A stretch of 64,000 bases of DNA from Micromonospora wenchangensis (lineage in GTDB: Bacteria; Actinomycetota; Actinomycetes; Mycobacteriales; Micromonosporaceae): the NCBI RefSeq assembly GCF_002210435.1, contig NZ_MZMV01000001.1, positions 1 through 64,000 of the forward strand. The letters run 5' to 3'. Positions 8,889-18,047 of this stretch are shown piece by piece. The notes beneath the pieces were generated by a model. That model was not told the origin of the DNA. It ran no database searches and saw only the letters and a program-made list of their open reading frames with translations. The position numbers and the translations under genes are program-made. How positions within the stretch are numbered: the stretch's first letter is position 1; each line of letters starts with the position of its first letter.

Positions 8889-9410
8889 TCAGTTGGCGAC
8901 GAACAGGTGGAACGGCTTGTTCGACACCGATCCGCTGGAGCTGTACGTCTGGACGAAGACGCCGTTCGGTGTCTGGTTGCGCGGGGCGACCGCGATCTCG
9001 CCGGCCGGCGGCACGTTGAACTGGTCGTTGGTGCCGATGGTGGCCTGGTACGCCTTCCCGACCACGCTGTAGTCGAGCAGCACCTGGTACTGGCCGGTGC
9101 CGTACCGGGTCGACGAGACGACGTTCGCCGAGTGCTGGAGCAGGGTGCCGTCGCTGGCGACGACCGCCCAGGCGACCGAACCCGAGGCCGGCGGGGCGAG
9201 CGAGGCCTTGAGCGCCGCGCGGGCCTGCTTCGCTTCGGCCGCCGTCACCGGGGGCTGGCCGGTGGCGCCGGACAGCCGCGCCCCGGGCTGGGCCACCTCG
9301 GCCGGAGCCTTGGTCGCCGGTTGCGCGACGGCGATCCCGCCGCCGGCCAGGGTGAGCGCCAGGACGCCGAGCGTCACCGCCGCCGCCTTACGCCTGAAGA
9401 ATGTGGCCAT
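8889..9410 (-). CDS. small secreted protein of unknown function
   Basis: A 173-residue exported protein. N-terminus MATFFRRKAAAVTLG followed by a hydrophobic core and a cleavage-like AVAQPA gives a clear signal peptide. The mature part has an Ala/Pro-rich spacer, then beta-rich sequence (GSVAWAVVASDGTLLQH, GQYQVLLDY, PFHLFVAN). ATG 9410 is preferred over an upstream in-frame ATG at 9548 because GGGAG precedes it and the signal peptide begins there. Transcribed away from the endonuclease-like gene at 9760. No catalytic motif recognised. Confidence 0.8.
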   Translation of the reverse strand: MATFFRRKAAAVTLGVLALTLAGGGIAVAQPATKAPAEVAQPGARLSGATGQPPVTAAEAKQARAALKASLAPPASGSVAWAVVASDGTLLQHSANVVSSTRYGTGQYQVLLDYSVVGKAYQATIGTNDQFNVPPAGEIAVAPRNQTPNGVFVQTYSSSGSVSNKPFHLFVAN

Positions 9411-9499
9411 GACAGGTCTCCCTTTTGTGACCGTGGCAATACGGCCGACCCACCGTACGGCGAGCCGGATGGAGATGGTGCGATCGAGCCGGAATTGAC

Positions 9500-9664
9500 G
9501 TGGGCAGAAAGCCTTCCACCCGCGCCGGAAATAGTGAAGAAGAAACACTTCCGACCGGCCTGAGCTGGGAAAACTACGCTCTGTTGCGGCACCTCAACGA
9601 GGAGGAACGTAGCACCGCCAAAAGCGGAGCGTCAATAGCACACCAACCCGTTTTGCCATCTTGA
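9500..9664 (+). CDS. possible 54-residue small ORF
   Basis: A GTG-initiated frame of 54 codons encodes a peptide with the amphipathic core LSWENYALLRHLNEEER and an acidic stretch before it. Codon use is less GC-rich at third positions than in neighbouring genes, and no strong ribosome site precedes the GTG. It lies in the divergent region between the secreted protein and the membrane endonuclease-like gene. It could equally be untranslated regulatory sequence. Confidence 0.2.
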   Translation: MGRKPSTRAGNSEEETLPTGLSWENYALLRHLNEEERSTAKSGASIAHQPVLPS

Positions 9665-9746
9665 AAACGATGTTGAAAATTGCGAAACGTGAAGTCTCGA
9701 CCGTTCACGGAACGGCTCCGCGCCCGGCGGAGGCGGCATCGGCCGC

Positions 9747-9752
9747 TAGGCT
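9747..9752 (+). promoter_or_regulatory. putative -10 box for leaderless gene at 9760
   Basis: TAGGCT lies seven bases before the GTG at 9760, so the predicted transcription start coincides with the start codon. No convincing -35 is seen. Confidence 0.4.
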
Positions 9753-9759
9753 GGCCGCC

Positions 9760-10743
9760 GTGCTGACGACCCCGGTGCCGGCCACCACCCGCCGTCGCGC
9801 CGTCCCGCTGATCTGCTGGCTGGCGGTGGCACCCGGCCTCGCCTGGGCCGTGGTCCGCCTCGTCGGGTTCGACCGGGGCCCGCTCGTGCAGGCGCTCGCC
9901 TTCACCCCGTACGTGGCGGGAGGCAGCCTGCTGGCCCTGATGCTGGCCCTCGCCCTGCGGTGCCGGTGGCCGGCGGTGGCCGCGGCGGTGGCGGCGCTGA
10001 CCCTCCTCGGCACGGTGGCGCCCCGTGCGCTACCGGACCGGCAGCCGGCGACCCGAGGGCCGCAACTGCGGGTGCTCACCGCCAACCTGCTCGCCGGCAA
10101 CGCCGACGCCGCCACCCTGGTCGAACTGGTCCGCCGCAACGAGGTGGACGTGCTCACCGTGCAGGAGTTCACCCCGGCGGCGCGGGACGCCCTCGACCGG
10201 GCCGGCCTCGCCGACCTGCTCCCCCACCGCCAACTCAACCCCGAGGTGGGCACCACCGGCTCCGGGCTCTACGCCCGGTTCCCCCTCACCGGCGGCGGTT
10301 TCCGGCGCAACACCGGGTTCGCGTTCACCCAGGCGTACGCGACGGTGGCGGTGCCCGGCGCACCGGCGCTGCGGGTGGAGTCGGCCCACCCGGCGGCACC
10401 CTGGTCGGTCGGGGTGGTCGACGAGTGGCGCACCGACCTGGCGGGCCAGCCGCGCGCCACCCCCGACGGTCAGCTCGGCATCCTCGCCGGGGACTTCAAC
10501 GCCACCCTCGACCACTCTCCGCTGCGTGCCCTCCTGGCCAGCGGCTACGTCGACGCCGCCGATGCCGTCGGGGCCGGGCTGGTGGGCACGTGGGGCCCGT
10601 ACGACGGCGACCCGATCCCGCCGGTCACCATCGACCACGTCCTGGTCGACCACCGGATCGCCGTCCGTGCGGTCACCGTCCACCGGGTCCCCGCCACCGA
10701 CCACCGCGCCGTGCTGGCCACCCTGCGCCTGCCCGCCCCCTGA
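9760..10743 (+). CDS. membrane endonuclease/exonuclease/phosphatase-family protein
   Basis: A 327-residue protein with several N-terminal hydrophobic segments (LICWLAVAPGLAWAVVRLVG, AFTPYVAGGSLLALMLALAL and one more), then an extracytoplasmic EEP domain. Motifs are LTANLLAGN, VDVLTVQEFT (metal-binding Glu), LAGDFNAT, TIDHVLVD and the closing TDHRAVLA (catalytic Asp-His). The GTG at 9760 is chosen because a putative -10 box sits seven bases upstream. A longer frame begins at 9661 but adds sequence without hydrophobic or domain character. Probably a surface-exposed phosphodiesterase or nuclease; substrate unknown. Confidence 0.85.
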   Translation: MLTTPVPATTRRRAVPLICWLAVAPGLAWAVVRLVGFDRGPLVQALAFTPYVAGGSLLALMLALALRCRWPAVAAAVAALTLLGTVAPRALPDRQPATRGPQLRVLTANLLAGNADAATLVELVRRNEVDVLTVQEFTPAARDALDRAGLADLLPHRQLNPEVGTTGSGLYARFPLTGGGFRRNTGFAFTQAYATVAVPGAPALRVESAHPAAPWSVGVVDEWRTDLAGQPRATPDGQLGILAGDFNATLDHSPLRALLASGYVDAADAVGAGLVGTWGPYDGDPIPPVTIDHVLVDHRIAVRAVTVHRVPATDHRAVLATLRLPAP

Positions 10744-10758
10744 CGCCGGGGGGTCGGC

Positions 10759-12342
10759 TCACACCGCCGCGCGGTCGAGGCCGTAGGTGAGGGCGTCGAC
10801 CAGGGCGTGCCAGGACGCCTCGACCACGTTGGGGTGCACACCCACGGTGGTCCAGTCCCGGCCGGTGCCGTCGGCGGTCTCCACCAGCACCCGGGTCACC
10901 GCGCCGGTGCCGTGGGTGCCCTCCAGGATGCGCACCTTGTAGTCGGCCAGCTCGAAGTCGCGCAGCTCCGGGTAGTGCCGGGACAGGCCGACCCGCAGCG
11001 CCTCGTCCAGGGCGTTGACCGGGCCGTTGCCCTCGGCGGTGGCGATCACCCGCTCACCGCGTACCCGGATCTTCACGGTCGCCTCGGAGACCACCTCGCC
11101 GTCCTCCCGGTGCTCCACCAGCACCCGGTACGACTCCAGCGCGAACGGCCGCACCGGGGCGGCGTCCGGCAGCTCGGAGCGGACCAGCAGCTCGAACGAG
11201 GCGTCGGCGGCCTCGAACGACCAGCCGCCCGCCTCCAACTCCTTGACCCGGGCGGTCACCTTCGACACGGCGTCCGGATGGCCGGCCAGGTCCAGACCCA
11301 GCTCGCGGCTCTTCAGCTCGATGCTGGCCCGGCCGGCCATCTCGGTCACCAGGATCCGCATGTCGTTGCCCACCACCGACGGGTCCACGTGGTTGTAGAG
11401 CAACGGGTCGACCTTGATCGCGCTCGCGTGCAGCCCCGCCTTGTGGGCGAAGGCGGCGGCCCCGGCGTACGCCTGGTGGGTGTCGGGGGCGATGTTGGCG
11501 ATCTCGGCGATGGCGTGCGAGACCCGCACCATCTGTTCCAGGCAGCCGTCCGGCAGGACGGGCAGCCCGAGCTTGAGCTGGAGGTTCGCCACGACGGCGA
11601 AGAGGTCGGCGTTGCCGGGGCGCTCGCCGTACCCGTTGGCGGTGCCCTGCACGTGCCGCACCCCGGCCTCGACGGCGGCGATCGTGTTGGCCACCGCGCA
11701 GGCGGTGTCGTTCTGGGCGTGCATGCCGAACAGTTCCGGGGCGATCCCGGTCCGGGCGGTCAGGTCGGCGATCGCGGCGGTCACCCGGGACGGCAGCATC
11801 CCCCCGTTGGTGTCGCAGAGCACGAACCGTTCGGCCCCCGCGGCGAGCGCGGTCTCGACCACCGAGGCGGTGTACGCCGGGTCGTGCCGGAACCCGTCGA
11901 AGAAGTGCTCGCCGTCGACGAAGACCCGCCGTCCCTGCGCGACCAGGTGGGCGACCGTGTCCCGGACCATCGCCAGGTTCTCCGCGCCGGTGGTGCGCAG
12001 CGCGCGTTCGACGTGCCGGATGTCGGCCTTGGCGACCAGCGCGACGGCCGGGGTCCGGGCGTCGAGCAGCGCGCGCACCTGCGGGTCGTCGGCGACGGCG
12101 ACCCCCGCCTTGCGGGTGGCCCCGAACGCGACAAGCAGGGCGTGCCGCAGGTCCAGCTCGGTGCGGGCCCGGCGGAAGAACTCGGTGTCCTTCGGTACGG
12201 CGCCCGGCCATCCGCCCTCGATGAAACCGACGCCGAACTCGTCGAGCAGGCGGGCCACCGCCAGCTTGTCGATCACCGAGTAGCTGAGCCCCTCGCGCTG
12301 GGCGCCGTCGCGCAGCGTGGTGTCGTAGACCTGGAACGTCAT
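10759..12342 (-). CDS. cimA: (R)-citramalate synthase / LeuA-like acyltransferase
   Basis: A 527-residue TIM-barrel synthase of the LeuA/CimA family. It opens with YDTTLRDGAQREG (metal and substrate site), continues with GFIEGGWPGAVPKD, HAQNDTACAVANT and GTANGYGERPGNADL, and ends in a LeuA-type regulatory dimer domain. Citramalate synthase condenses pyruvate and acetyl-CoA, giving a threonine-independent route to isoleucine. ATG 12342 is preferred because AAGGGA precedes it and the DTTLRDG block then lies at the usual distance from the N-terminus. An attenuator with an Ile-Ile leader peptide precedes it, supporting isoleucine rather than leucine as the end product. Confidence 0.9.
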   Translation of the reverse strand: MTFQVYDTTLRDGAQREGLSYSVIDKLAVARLLDEFGVGFIEGGWPGAVPKDTEFFRRARTELDLRHALLVAFGATRKAGVAVADDPQVRALLDARTPAVALVAKADIRHVERALRTTGAENLAMVRDTVAHLVAQGRRVFVDGEHFFDGFRHDPAYTASVVETALAAGAERFVLCDTNGGMLPSRVTAAIADLTARTGIAPELFGMHAQNDTACAVANTIAAVEAGVRHVQGTANGYGERPGNADLFAVVANLQLKLGLPVLPDGCLEQMVRVSHAIAEIANIAPDTHQAYAGAAAFAHKAGLHASAIKVDPLLYNHVDPSVVGNDMRILVTEMAGRASIELKSRELGLDLAGHPDAVSKVTARVKELEAGGWSFEAADASFELLVRSELPDAAPVRPFALESYRVLVEHREDGEVVSEATVKIRVRGERVIATAEGNGPVNALDEALRVGLSRHYPELRDFELADYKVRILEGTHGTGAVTRVLVETADGTGRDWTTVGVHPNVVEASWHALVDALTYGLDRAAV

Positions 12343-12377
12343 CGAGAGTCCCTTCATCGGATCTTGGGGGGAGCAAC

Positions 12378-12407
12378 AAAAAGACCCCCCGCGGATGCGG
12401 GAGGTCT
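12378..12407 (-). terminator. intrinsic terminator of the cimA attenuator
   Basis: On the minus strand an 11-position stem with one T/G wobble (12397-12407 with 12382-12392) and an ATCC loop is followed by a run of five T. It lies between the leader ORF and the cimA start, so it must be bypassed for expression. Confidence 0.85.
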
Positions 12408-12437
12408 GCGCGCTCGGCAGAGGGGAGGCCGGCGCGC
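12408..12437 (-). promoter_or_regulatory. first hairpin of the cimA attenuator
   Basis: GCGCGC plus CGGC pairs with GCCG, a bulged A, and GCGCGC across 12408-12437. It begins in the stop codon of the leader ORF and directly abuts the terminator hairpin. A ribosome position on the leader could choose between structures here. Confidence 0.6.
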
Positions 12438-12478
12438 TAGCTGCCAATAATGCGGGCGGAGCTGGTCACGGTCGCCAC
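12437..12478 (-). CDS. cimA leader peptide (13 residues, tandem Ile codons)
   Basis: GTG 12478 opens a 13-codon ORF reading MATVTSSARIIGS then TAG. Two consecutive ATT codons, rare in such GC-rich DNA, lie three and four codons before the stop. GGAG is about seven bases upstream. Stalling at these codons when charged tRNA-Ile is scarce would favour read-through into cimA. A second GTG three codons in could be the true start. Confidence 0.7.
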   Translation of the reverse strand: MATVTSSARIIGS

Positions 12479-12595
12479 TCTGCCACTCCATCCGGGTTCT
12501 GGGAGACAGAATCCACATCCCGGGACGGGGTGTGTGCGGGGTCTCCCCGGGGGTAGCCCGGTTGACGGACACGACTCTTCGAGGCAGGGGTTCCG

Positions 12596-13054
12596 ATGGA
12601 CAGGCTCGACCCGCACAGCACGCACGGCGTCACCGACCCGATGGTCGACGACGGTCAGGGGGCGATCGCCGGGGGCGCTCCCGGCGGGGCGTTCGACCCG
12701 TGGACCTACCGGGACGAGGCCGGGGTCGCCGACGCCGACCTGGTCGGCTACAAGGTCGAGGCGACCGACGGCGGCGTCGGCAGGATCGACGAGGCGAGTC
12801 ACGAGGTCGGCGGCAGCTACCTGGTCGTCGACACCGGGCCGTGGATCTTCGGCAGGAAGGTGATGCTGCCCGCCGGCACCGTCAACCAGGTCGACCACGA
12901 CGACCGCAGGGTCCACGTCGACCGCACCAGGGACCAGATCAAGGCCGCTCCCGGGTACGACGAGAACAGCCACAGCGACGCGGCCTTCCGCGACAAGCTG
13001 GGCGGCTACTACGACGACACCTACGGCAACCTGCCCCCCGGCACCGCCCGGTAG
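12596..13054 (+). CDS. PRC-barrel domain protein
   Basis: A 152-residue protein whose middle (about residues 45-110: DADLVGYKVEATDGGVGRID, YLVVDTGPWIFGRKVMLPAG, then VHVDRTRDQIKAAP) is a PRC-barrel beta domain. The C-terminus is polar and acidic with repeated Tyr/Asp. GAGGCAGGGG precedes the ATG by five bases. PRC-barrels act in RNA processing or as small-molecule or surface binding modules; the role here is unknown. It is divergent from cimA. Confidence 0.85.
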   Translation: MDRLDPHSTHGVTDPMVDDGQGAIAGGAPGGAFDPWTYRDEAGVADADLVGYKVEATDGGVGRIDEASHEVGGSYLVVDTGPWIFGRKVMLPAGTVNQVDHDDRRVHVDRTRDQIKAAPGYDENSHSDAAFRDKLGGYYDDTYGNLPPGTAR

Positions 13055-13119
13055 CCGGCCGGCAACCGGCCTCCGTCGGCGGTCGACTCGGCGGGGCGGA
13101 CTCCCGCCCCGCCGGCCGT

Positions 13120-13125
13120 TACCGT
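13120..13125 (+). promoter_or_regulatory. putative -10 box for leaderless gene at 13132
   Basis: TACCGT ends six bases before the GTG at 13132, consistent with a leaderless transcript. No ribosome site is seen before that GTG. Confidence 0.4.
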
Positions 13126-13131
13126 GTCCGG

Positions 13132-13887
13132 GTGAACCCCACCGAGAACAGCCGCCGTATCCCGTTCTCCGCGATGTTCAACTTCCGCGACGTCGGCGGC
13201 TACCCCGGCCACGACGCCCGCACCGTCCGCTGGGGCCGGCTCTACCGGTCGGACTCCCCGCACCGCATCGACGGCACCGACCGGGAGGCGTTCGCCGCGC
13301 TCGGCATCCGTACGGTGATCGACCTGCGTCGCCCGACCGAGGTGGACCGGGACGGCCGGGTGCCCGACCTCGACGGCCTCGCCTACCGGCACGTCCACCC
13401 CGAGCACGCCGACTGGGCGCTGAGCCGCCACGAGCCGGACTCCAGCCTGGCCCGCTACCTCGCCGACCGGTACGCCGACCTCGCCGAGACCGGCACCGCC
13501 GGGCTGGCCGAGGCGGTCGGGCTGATCGCCGACAGCGCCAACGCGCCCGTCCTGGTGCACTGCGTCGCCGGTAAGGACCGCACCGGAATCGTCTGCGCGC
13601 TGACCCTGTCCGTGCTCGGCGTCGACGACGACCGCATCGCCGAGGACTACGCGCTGAGCAGCGAGGCGTCCCAGCGGTTCAGTGCCTGGCTGGCGGCGTC
13701 CATGCCGGACGCCGAGGCACCGCCCGCACCCTTCCTGGGCTCCCCCGCCGAGGCGATGTCGCTCTTCCTCGCCGAGCTGCGCCAGCGGCACGGTTCGATC
13801 GAGGACTACCTGCGGCACGCCGGCGTCACCGACGCCCAGCTCGCCGCCCTGCGCGACCACCTGCTGGAGCCGCCCGCGCCACGGTGA
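13132..13887 (+). CDS. tyrosine-protein phosphatase (DSP/PTP-like)
   Basis: A 251-residue phosphatase. FNFRDVGGY near residue 17, WGRLYRSDSPHRI and IDLRRPTEVDRDG lead to the active-site loop HCVAGKDRTG, Cys144 nucleophile and Arg150. This is the pattern of the bacterial tyrosine/dual-specificity phosphatases that also include phosphoinositide-active members such as LipA/MptpB. No signal peptide, so cytoplasmic. The GTG at 13132 is leaderless. It is convergent with ilvE, with only 18 bases between stops. Confidence 0.9.
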   Translation: MNPTENSRRIPFSAMFNFRDVGGYPGHDARTVRWGRLYRSDSPHRIDGTDREAFAALGIRTVIDLRRPTEVDRDGRVPDLDGLAYRHVHPEHADWALSRHEPDSSLARYLADRYADLAETGTAGLAEAVGLIADSANAPVLVHCVAGKDRTGIVCALTLSVLGVDDDRIAEDYALSSEASQRFSAWLAASMPDAEAPPAPFLGSPAEAMSLFLAELRQRHGSIEDYLRHAGVTDAQLAALRDHLLEPPAPR

Positions 13888-13905
13888 CCCCGTCCCCGGG
13901 GGTGG

Positions 13906-15003
<1,098 letters not shown>

Positions 15004-15114
15004 CGCGCTGACCTCCCTGCGGGTTTGCCGGCGCGCGGGAACCACGCACCGGGCTGACGTCCCAGAAACCTACCCCGAACGGTCGTTCAGTGGATAGCTC
15101 CACTTCCCGAGGGG

Positions 15115-16146
15115 TCAGGCCACCGCCTGCGCGGCGAGCCGGTCCCCCACCTCGTCGGTGCGCAGCGCCACACCCGGCGTCCGGCCGGCCAGCTCGGCGG
15201 CGACCGCGCCGGTCACCCGGGCGGCGGCGTCGGCGTGGCCGAGCTGGTCGAGCAGGAGCGCGGCGGAGAGCACCGCGGCCACCGGGTCGGCGACCCCCTT
15301 GCCGGCGATGTCCGGCGCGGAGCCGTGCACCGGCTCGAACATCGACGGGTACGCCCCGGTGGGGTTGATGCAGCCGCTGGCGGCCAGCCCGATCCCCCCG
15401 GTGACCGCGGCGGCGATGTCGGTGAGGATGTCGCCGAACAGGTTGTCGGTGACCACCACGTCGTACCGCTGGGGCTGGGTGACCAGGAACATGGCGGCGG
15501 CGTCGACGTGCTGGTACTCGGTGGCGACGTCGGGGTGCTCGGCGGCGACGGCCGCGAAGGCCCGCGCCCACAGCGAGCCGGCGTGGGTCAGCACGTTGGT
15601 CTTGTGCACCAGGGTGACCTTGCGCCGCTCACGGCGACCGGCGCGGGCGAAGGCGTCCCGGATGACCCGTTCCACCCCGTGCCGGGTGTTCAGGCTCTCC
15701 TCGGTGGCCACCTCGGCCGGGGTGTCGCGGTGCAGGCTGCCGCCGGCCCCCGCGTAGAGCCCCTCGGTGCCCTCCCGGACGACGACCAGGTCGACCTCGC
15801 CCGGCTTGACGTTGGCCAGCGGGCCGGGCACCCCCGGCCAGAGCCGGGACGGACGCAGGTTGACGTACTGGTCGAAGGCGAAGCGCAGCTTCAGCAGCAG
15901 GCCACGCTCCAGCACGCCGGGCGGCACGGTGGGGTCGCCCACCGCGCCGAGCAGGATGGCGTCGTGGCCGGCCAGCTCGGTCAGCACCGAGTCGGGCAGC
16001 ACCTCGCCGGTGCGGTGGTACCGCGCCGCGCCGAGGTCGTACTGCGTGGCCTCGACGCCGGGAAGCACGGCGTCGAGGACCTTGAGGGCCTGCGCGACCA
16101 CCTCGGGTCCGATCCCGTCCCCGGCCACCACCGCGATCCGTGCCAC
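15115..16146 (-). CDS. leuB: 3-isopropylmalate dehydrogenase
   Basis: A 343-residue beta-decarboxylating dehydrogenase. [14 protein letters not shown] opens the protein; substrate and metal residues are in [46 protein letters not shown] and [14 protein letters not shown]. It oxidises 3-isopropylmalate in leucine synthesis and may also process the citramalate-derived analogue. The GTG at 16146 is used because GAGGTGAGGAG precedes it and the family normally begins just before RIAV. An upstream in-frame ATG at 16260 would add 38 residues with no family counterpart. Confidence 0.95.
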   Translation of the reverse strand: MARIAVVAGDGIGPEVVAQALKVLDAVLPGVEATQYDLGAARYHRTGEVLPDSVLTELAGHDAILLGAVGDPTVPPGVLERGLLLKLRFAFDQYVNLRPSRLWPGVPGPLANVKPGEVDLVVVREGTEGLYAGAGGSLHRDTPAEVATEESLNTRHGVERVIRDAFARAGRRERRKVTLVHKTNVLTHAGSLWARAFAAVAAEHPDVATEYQHVDAAAMFLVTQPQRYDVVVTDNLFGDILTDIAAAVTGGIGLAASGCINPTGAYPSMFEPVHGSAPDIAGKGVADPVAAVLSAALLLDQLGHADAAARVTGAVAAELAGRTPGVALRTDEVGDRLAAQAVA

Positions 16147-16367
16147 CTGCTGCTCCTCACCTCGTCCGCTGAGCGCAACGGTACGTCCCCGTCCCGCCTC
16201 CCGGTACGCGCCTTCCACCATCTGGGAGGGCGAAATGCTCAGCAGGCTCCCAGGCAGCATTCATGGTGCGGTCATCTCCACTGCCTAGGGTCGGTGCAGG
16301 ACGGGTCGTGGGGGCCCGGGACGGACCGGCCGCGACGCCGCGGCACCGTCGGTGAAGGAGCAGCGTG

Positions 16368-17243
16368 ATGCGGACCGAGCAGCAGCGGGGGCCAGGCCGA
16401 CTGGACGAGCAACCGCGCACCCGCTGGGTGGACCAGAAGGCGTTCTCCCGCCGCCGTCCCGACCTGCGCCTGGGCACCCGCAGCCACCGCCTCGACCGCG
16501 CCGGTGACCCGTCCGGCGGCCGGATCGCCGTGCAGCACTCCGTCCGGACCGGCACCGCCGAGTACTCGCTCCTGCTCAACGCCCCCGAGGAGACGGGCCG
16601 GCGGGCGGTCGGCGACGCGCTGCGCGACGCCGTCGCCGAACTGCGGGCCATCGACCTCACCTACGGACCGAACCGGCCGCAGAGCCTGGTCTCCCGGCTG
16701 CGGCGCGGCGAGATCAGCCCCGAGTCGTACCCGCCGCTGACCGACCTGGTCGACCGCTGCGCGGCCATGCGGGCCGCCACCGACGGCTGGTTCGACGCCT
16801 GGGCCGTCCCCGGCGGCTTCGACCCCGGCGGCCTGCTCAACGGCTGGGCGGTGGAGCGGGCCGCGGCCCGGTTGCGCGCCGCCGGCATCCACGACTACGC
16901 GGTGCTCTCCGGCGCCGACCTGACGGTACGCGGGCACGCCGCGCACGGGGGACCGTGGCGGGTGGCGGTGCACCACCCGACCGACGGCCGGCGGGCCCCG
17001 CTGGTGCTGGAGATGACGGCCGGCGCGGTGGGCACCTCCGGGGTCAGCGGCCGGCACGGGCACGTGGTCGACCCGCACACCGGCGAACCGGCCGGGCGGC
17101 TGGTCGCCGCGACCGTCGTCGGCCCGGACCTGGCGGTGGCCGACGCCTACGCGACCGCGTTGTACGCGGCCGGGCCGGTGGGACTGTCGTGGTTCCGCGC
17201 CGACTCGGCCTATCAGGCTCTCTTCGCCCACCGACGCCGCTGA
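16368..17243 (+). CDS. apbE: FAD:protein FMN transferase (ApbE family)
   Basis: A 291-residue ApbE-like protein. Recognisable parts are the early ELRAIDLTYGPNRPQSLVSRL block (counterpart of the DxxxS region), GWFDAWAVPGGFDPGGLLNGWAVERAA, DYAVLSGADL and the C-terminal HVVDPHTGEPA with the downstream AVADAYATALYA. ApbE attaches FMN through a phosphoester bond to Thr/Ser of flavoproteins outside or inside the cell. No lipobox or signal peptide is seen. ATG 16368 sits eight bases after GAAGGAG. A strong terminator follows. Confidence 0.87.
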   Translation: MRTEQQRGPGRLDEQPRTRWVDQKAFSRRRPDLRLGTRSHRLDRAGDPSGGRIAVQHSVRTGTAEYSLLLNAPEETGRRAVGDALRDAVAELRAIDLTYGPNRPQSLVSRLRRGEISPESYPPLTDLVDRCAAMRAATDGWFDAWAVPGGFDPGGLLNGWAVERAAARLRAAGIHDYAVLSGADLTVRGHAAHGGPWRVAVHHPTDGRRAPLVLEMTAGAVGTSGVSGRHGHVVDPHTGEPAGRLVAATVVGPDLAVADAYATALYAAGPVGLSWFRADSAYQALFAHRRR

Positions 17244-17602
17244 GCGGTGTCGCGGCGCGTCGGCCGACCTGTGGAGGGGGTCCACGGGGTGGCGCGGTCG
17301 ACGGGCCGGCGATCGGCCCCCACGGTCTCGGCAACGACCGTGGGGGCCGGTCAGCGACGAGTGCGCGTGGCTCGCGCATTCGAGGGGTGCGGACCGGCCG
17401 GCCGGACGTTCGGCCCCGTCACCCGAAGACGGGTCGACTTTCCGACTTTCCCGATGACCGCCCCGGTACGCTAGCGAATCGACGCAACTCTACGCAAGAG
17501 TCTCCACAGCGGACCGTGTTTCTCCGTACACTCTCGACCACCCGCGGCGATCACGGCGGGTCAGTGTCGCTCCGGCGTCCGGGTGATGGCACGCTGTCCG
17601 CC
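17244..17602. other. non-coding region with terminator and promoter-like sites
   Basis: 359 bases without a supported gene. It holds the apbE terminator at 17315-17348 and, further on, two -10-like boxes (TACGCT near 17466, TACACT near 17529) upstream of the small gene at 17603. No other structure is seen. Confidence 0.5.
17315..17348. terminator. terminator after apbE
   Basis: Perfect 13-bp GC-rich inverted repeat (17315-17327 with 17336-17348) around an 8-nt loop, 71 bases after the apbE stop. No T-run. Confidence 0.75.
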
Positions 17603-17959
17603 GTGAGTTTCGATCTGAGCGTGTGGGCCCTGCACGACGGGGCCACGCCCGAGGACGTCCGGGCGGCGGTGCGGCAGTGCCACGAGGGGCGGCACGGCGA
17701 GCGCTATCCGGACCCCCGGGTGGTCGGCTTCTACCGCGCCATCACCGCCTCGTACCCCGACCGGCCCGCCCACCAGGGCACCCCCTGGGAGGTGTCACCG
17801 CTGCACGCGGCGGCCGACCACGTGGCGCTCAACCTCGTACCGACCTGCGACGACCAGGTGCTGCTCGACATCGAGCGGTTGGCCGGCGAGTACGACCTGA
17901 TGCTCTTCGACCCGCAGGACGGTTCGGTCTACCCGCCGCCGTCGCGCCTGGCCCGCTGA
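17603..17959 (+). CDS. small conserved hypothetical protein (MSFDLxVW family)
   Basis: A 118-residue acidic soluble protein that begins VSFDLSVWALHDGATPEDVR and ends with LMLFDPQDGSVYPPP. I recognise the overall layout (SFDL-VW opening, DP-V-FY middle, L-LYDPQ-G-VY-PP ending) as a widespread small family of unknown function in actinomycetes and other bacteria. The GTG lies just after a -10-like CACGCT, suggesting a leaderless start. It is convergent with serA and separated from it by a strong terminator. Confidence 0.7.
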   Translation: MSFDLSVWALHDGATPEDVRAAVRQCHEGRHGERYPDPRVVGFYRAITASYPDRPAHQGTPWEVSPLHAAADHVALNLVPTCDDQVLLDIERLAGEYDLMLFDPQDGSVYPPPSRLAR

Positions 17960-17988
17960 CGCCACACCACCGGGGACGGTCGGGTGTG

Positions 17989-18030
17989 GACGACGGAGGG
18001 CCCGGCCGTGCGGCCGGGCCCTCCGTCGTC
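17989..18030. terminator. bidirectional terminator
   Basis: Perfect 19-bp inverted repeat (17989-18007 with 18012-18030) around a 4-nt loop, between convergent stops at 17959 and 18048. It serves the small gene and serA. Confidence 0.85.
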
Positions 18031-18047
18031 GAACCGTGCGGGTGCGA

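Noticed and set aside
16147..16260. N-terminal extension or leucine-rich leader peptide of leuB
   Set aside because: The frame begins with several Leu codons (MLPGSLL) but has no stop before leuB and no terminator hairpin with a T-run, so it does not form an attenuator like those of cimA and ilvB.
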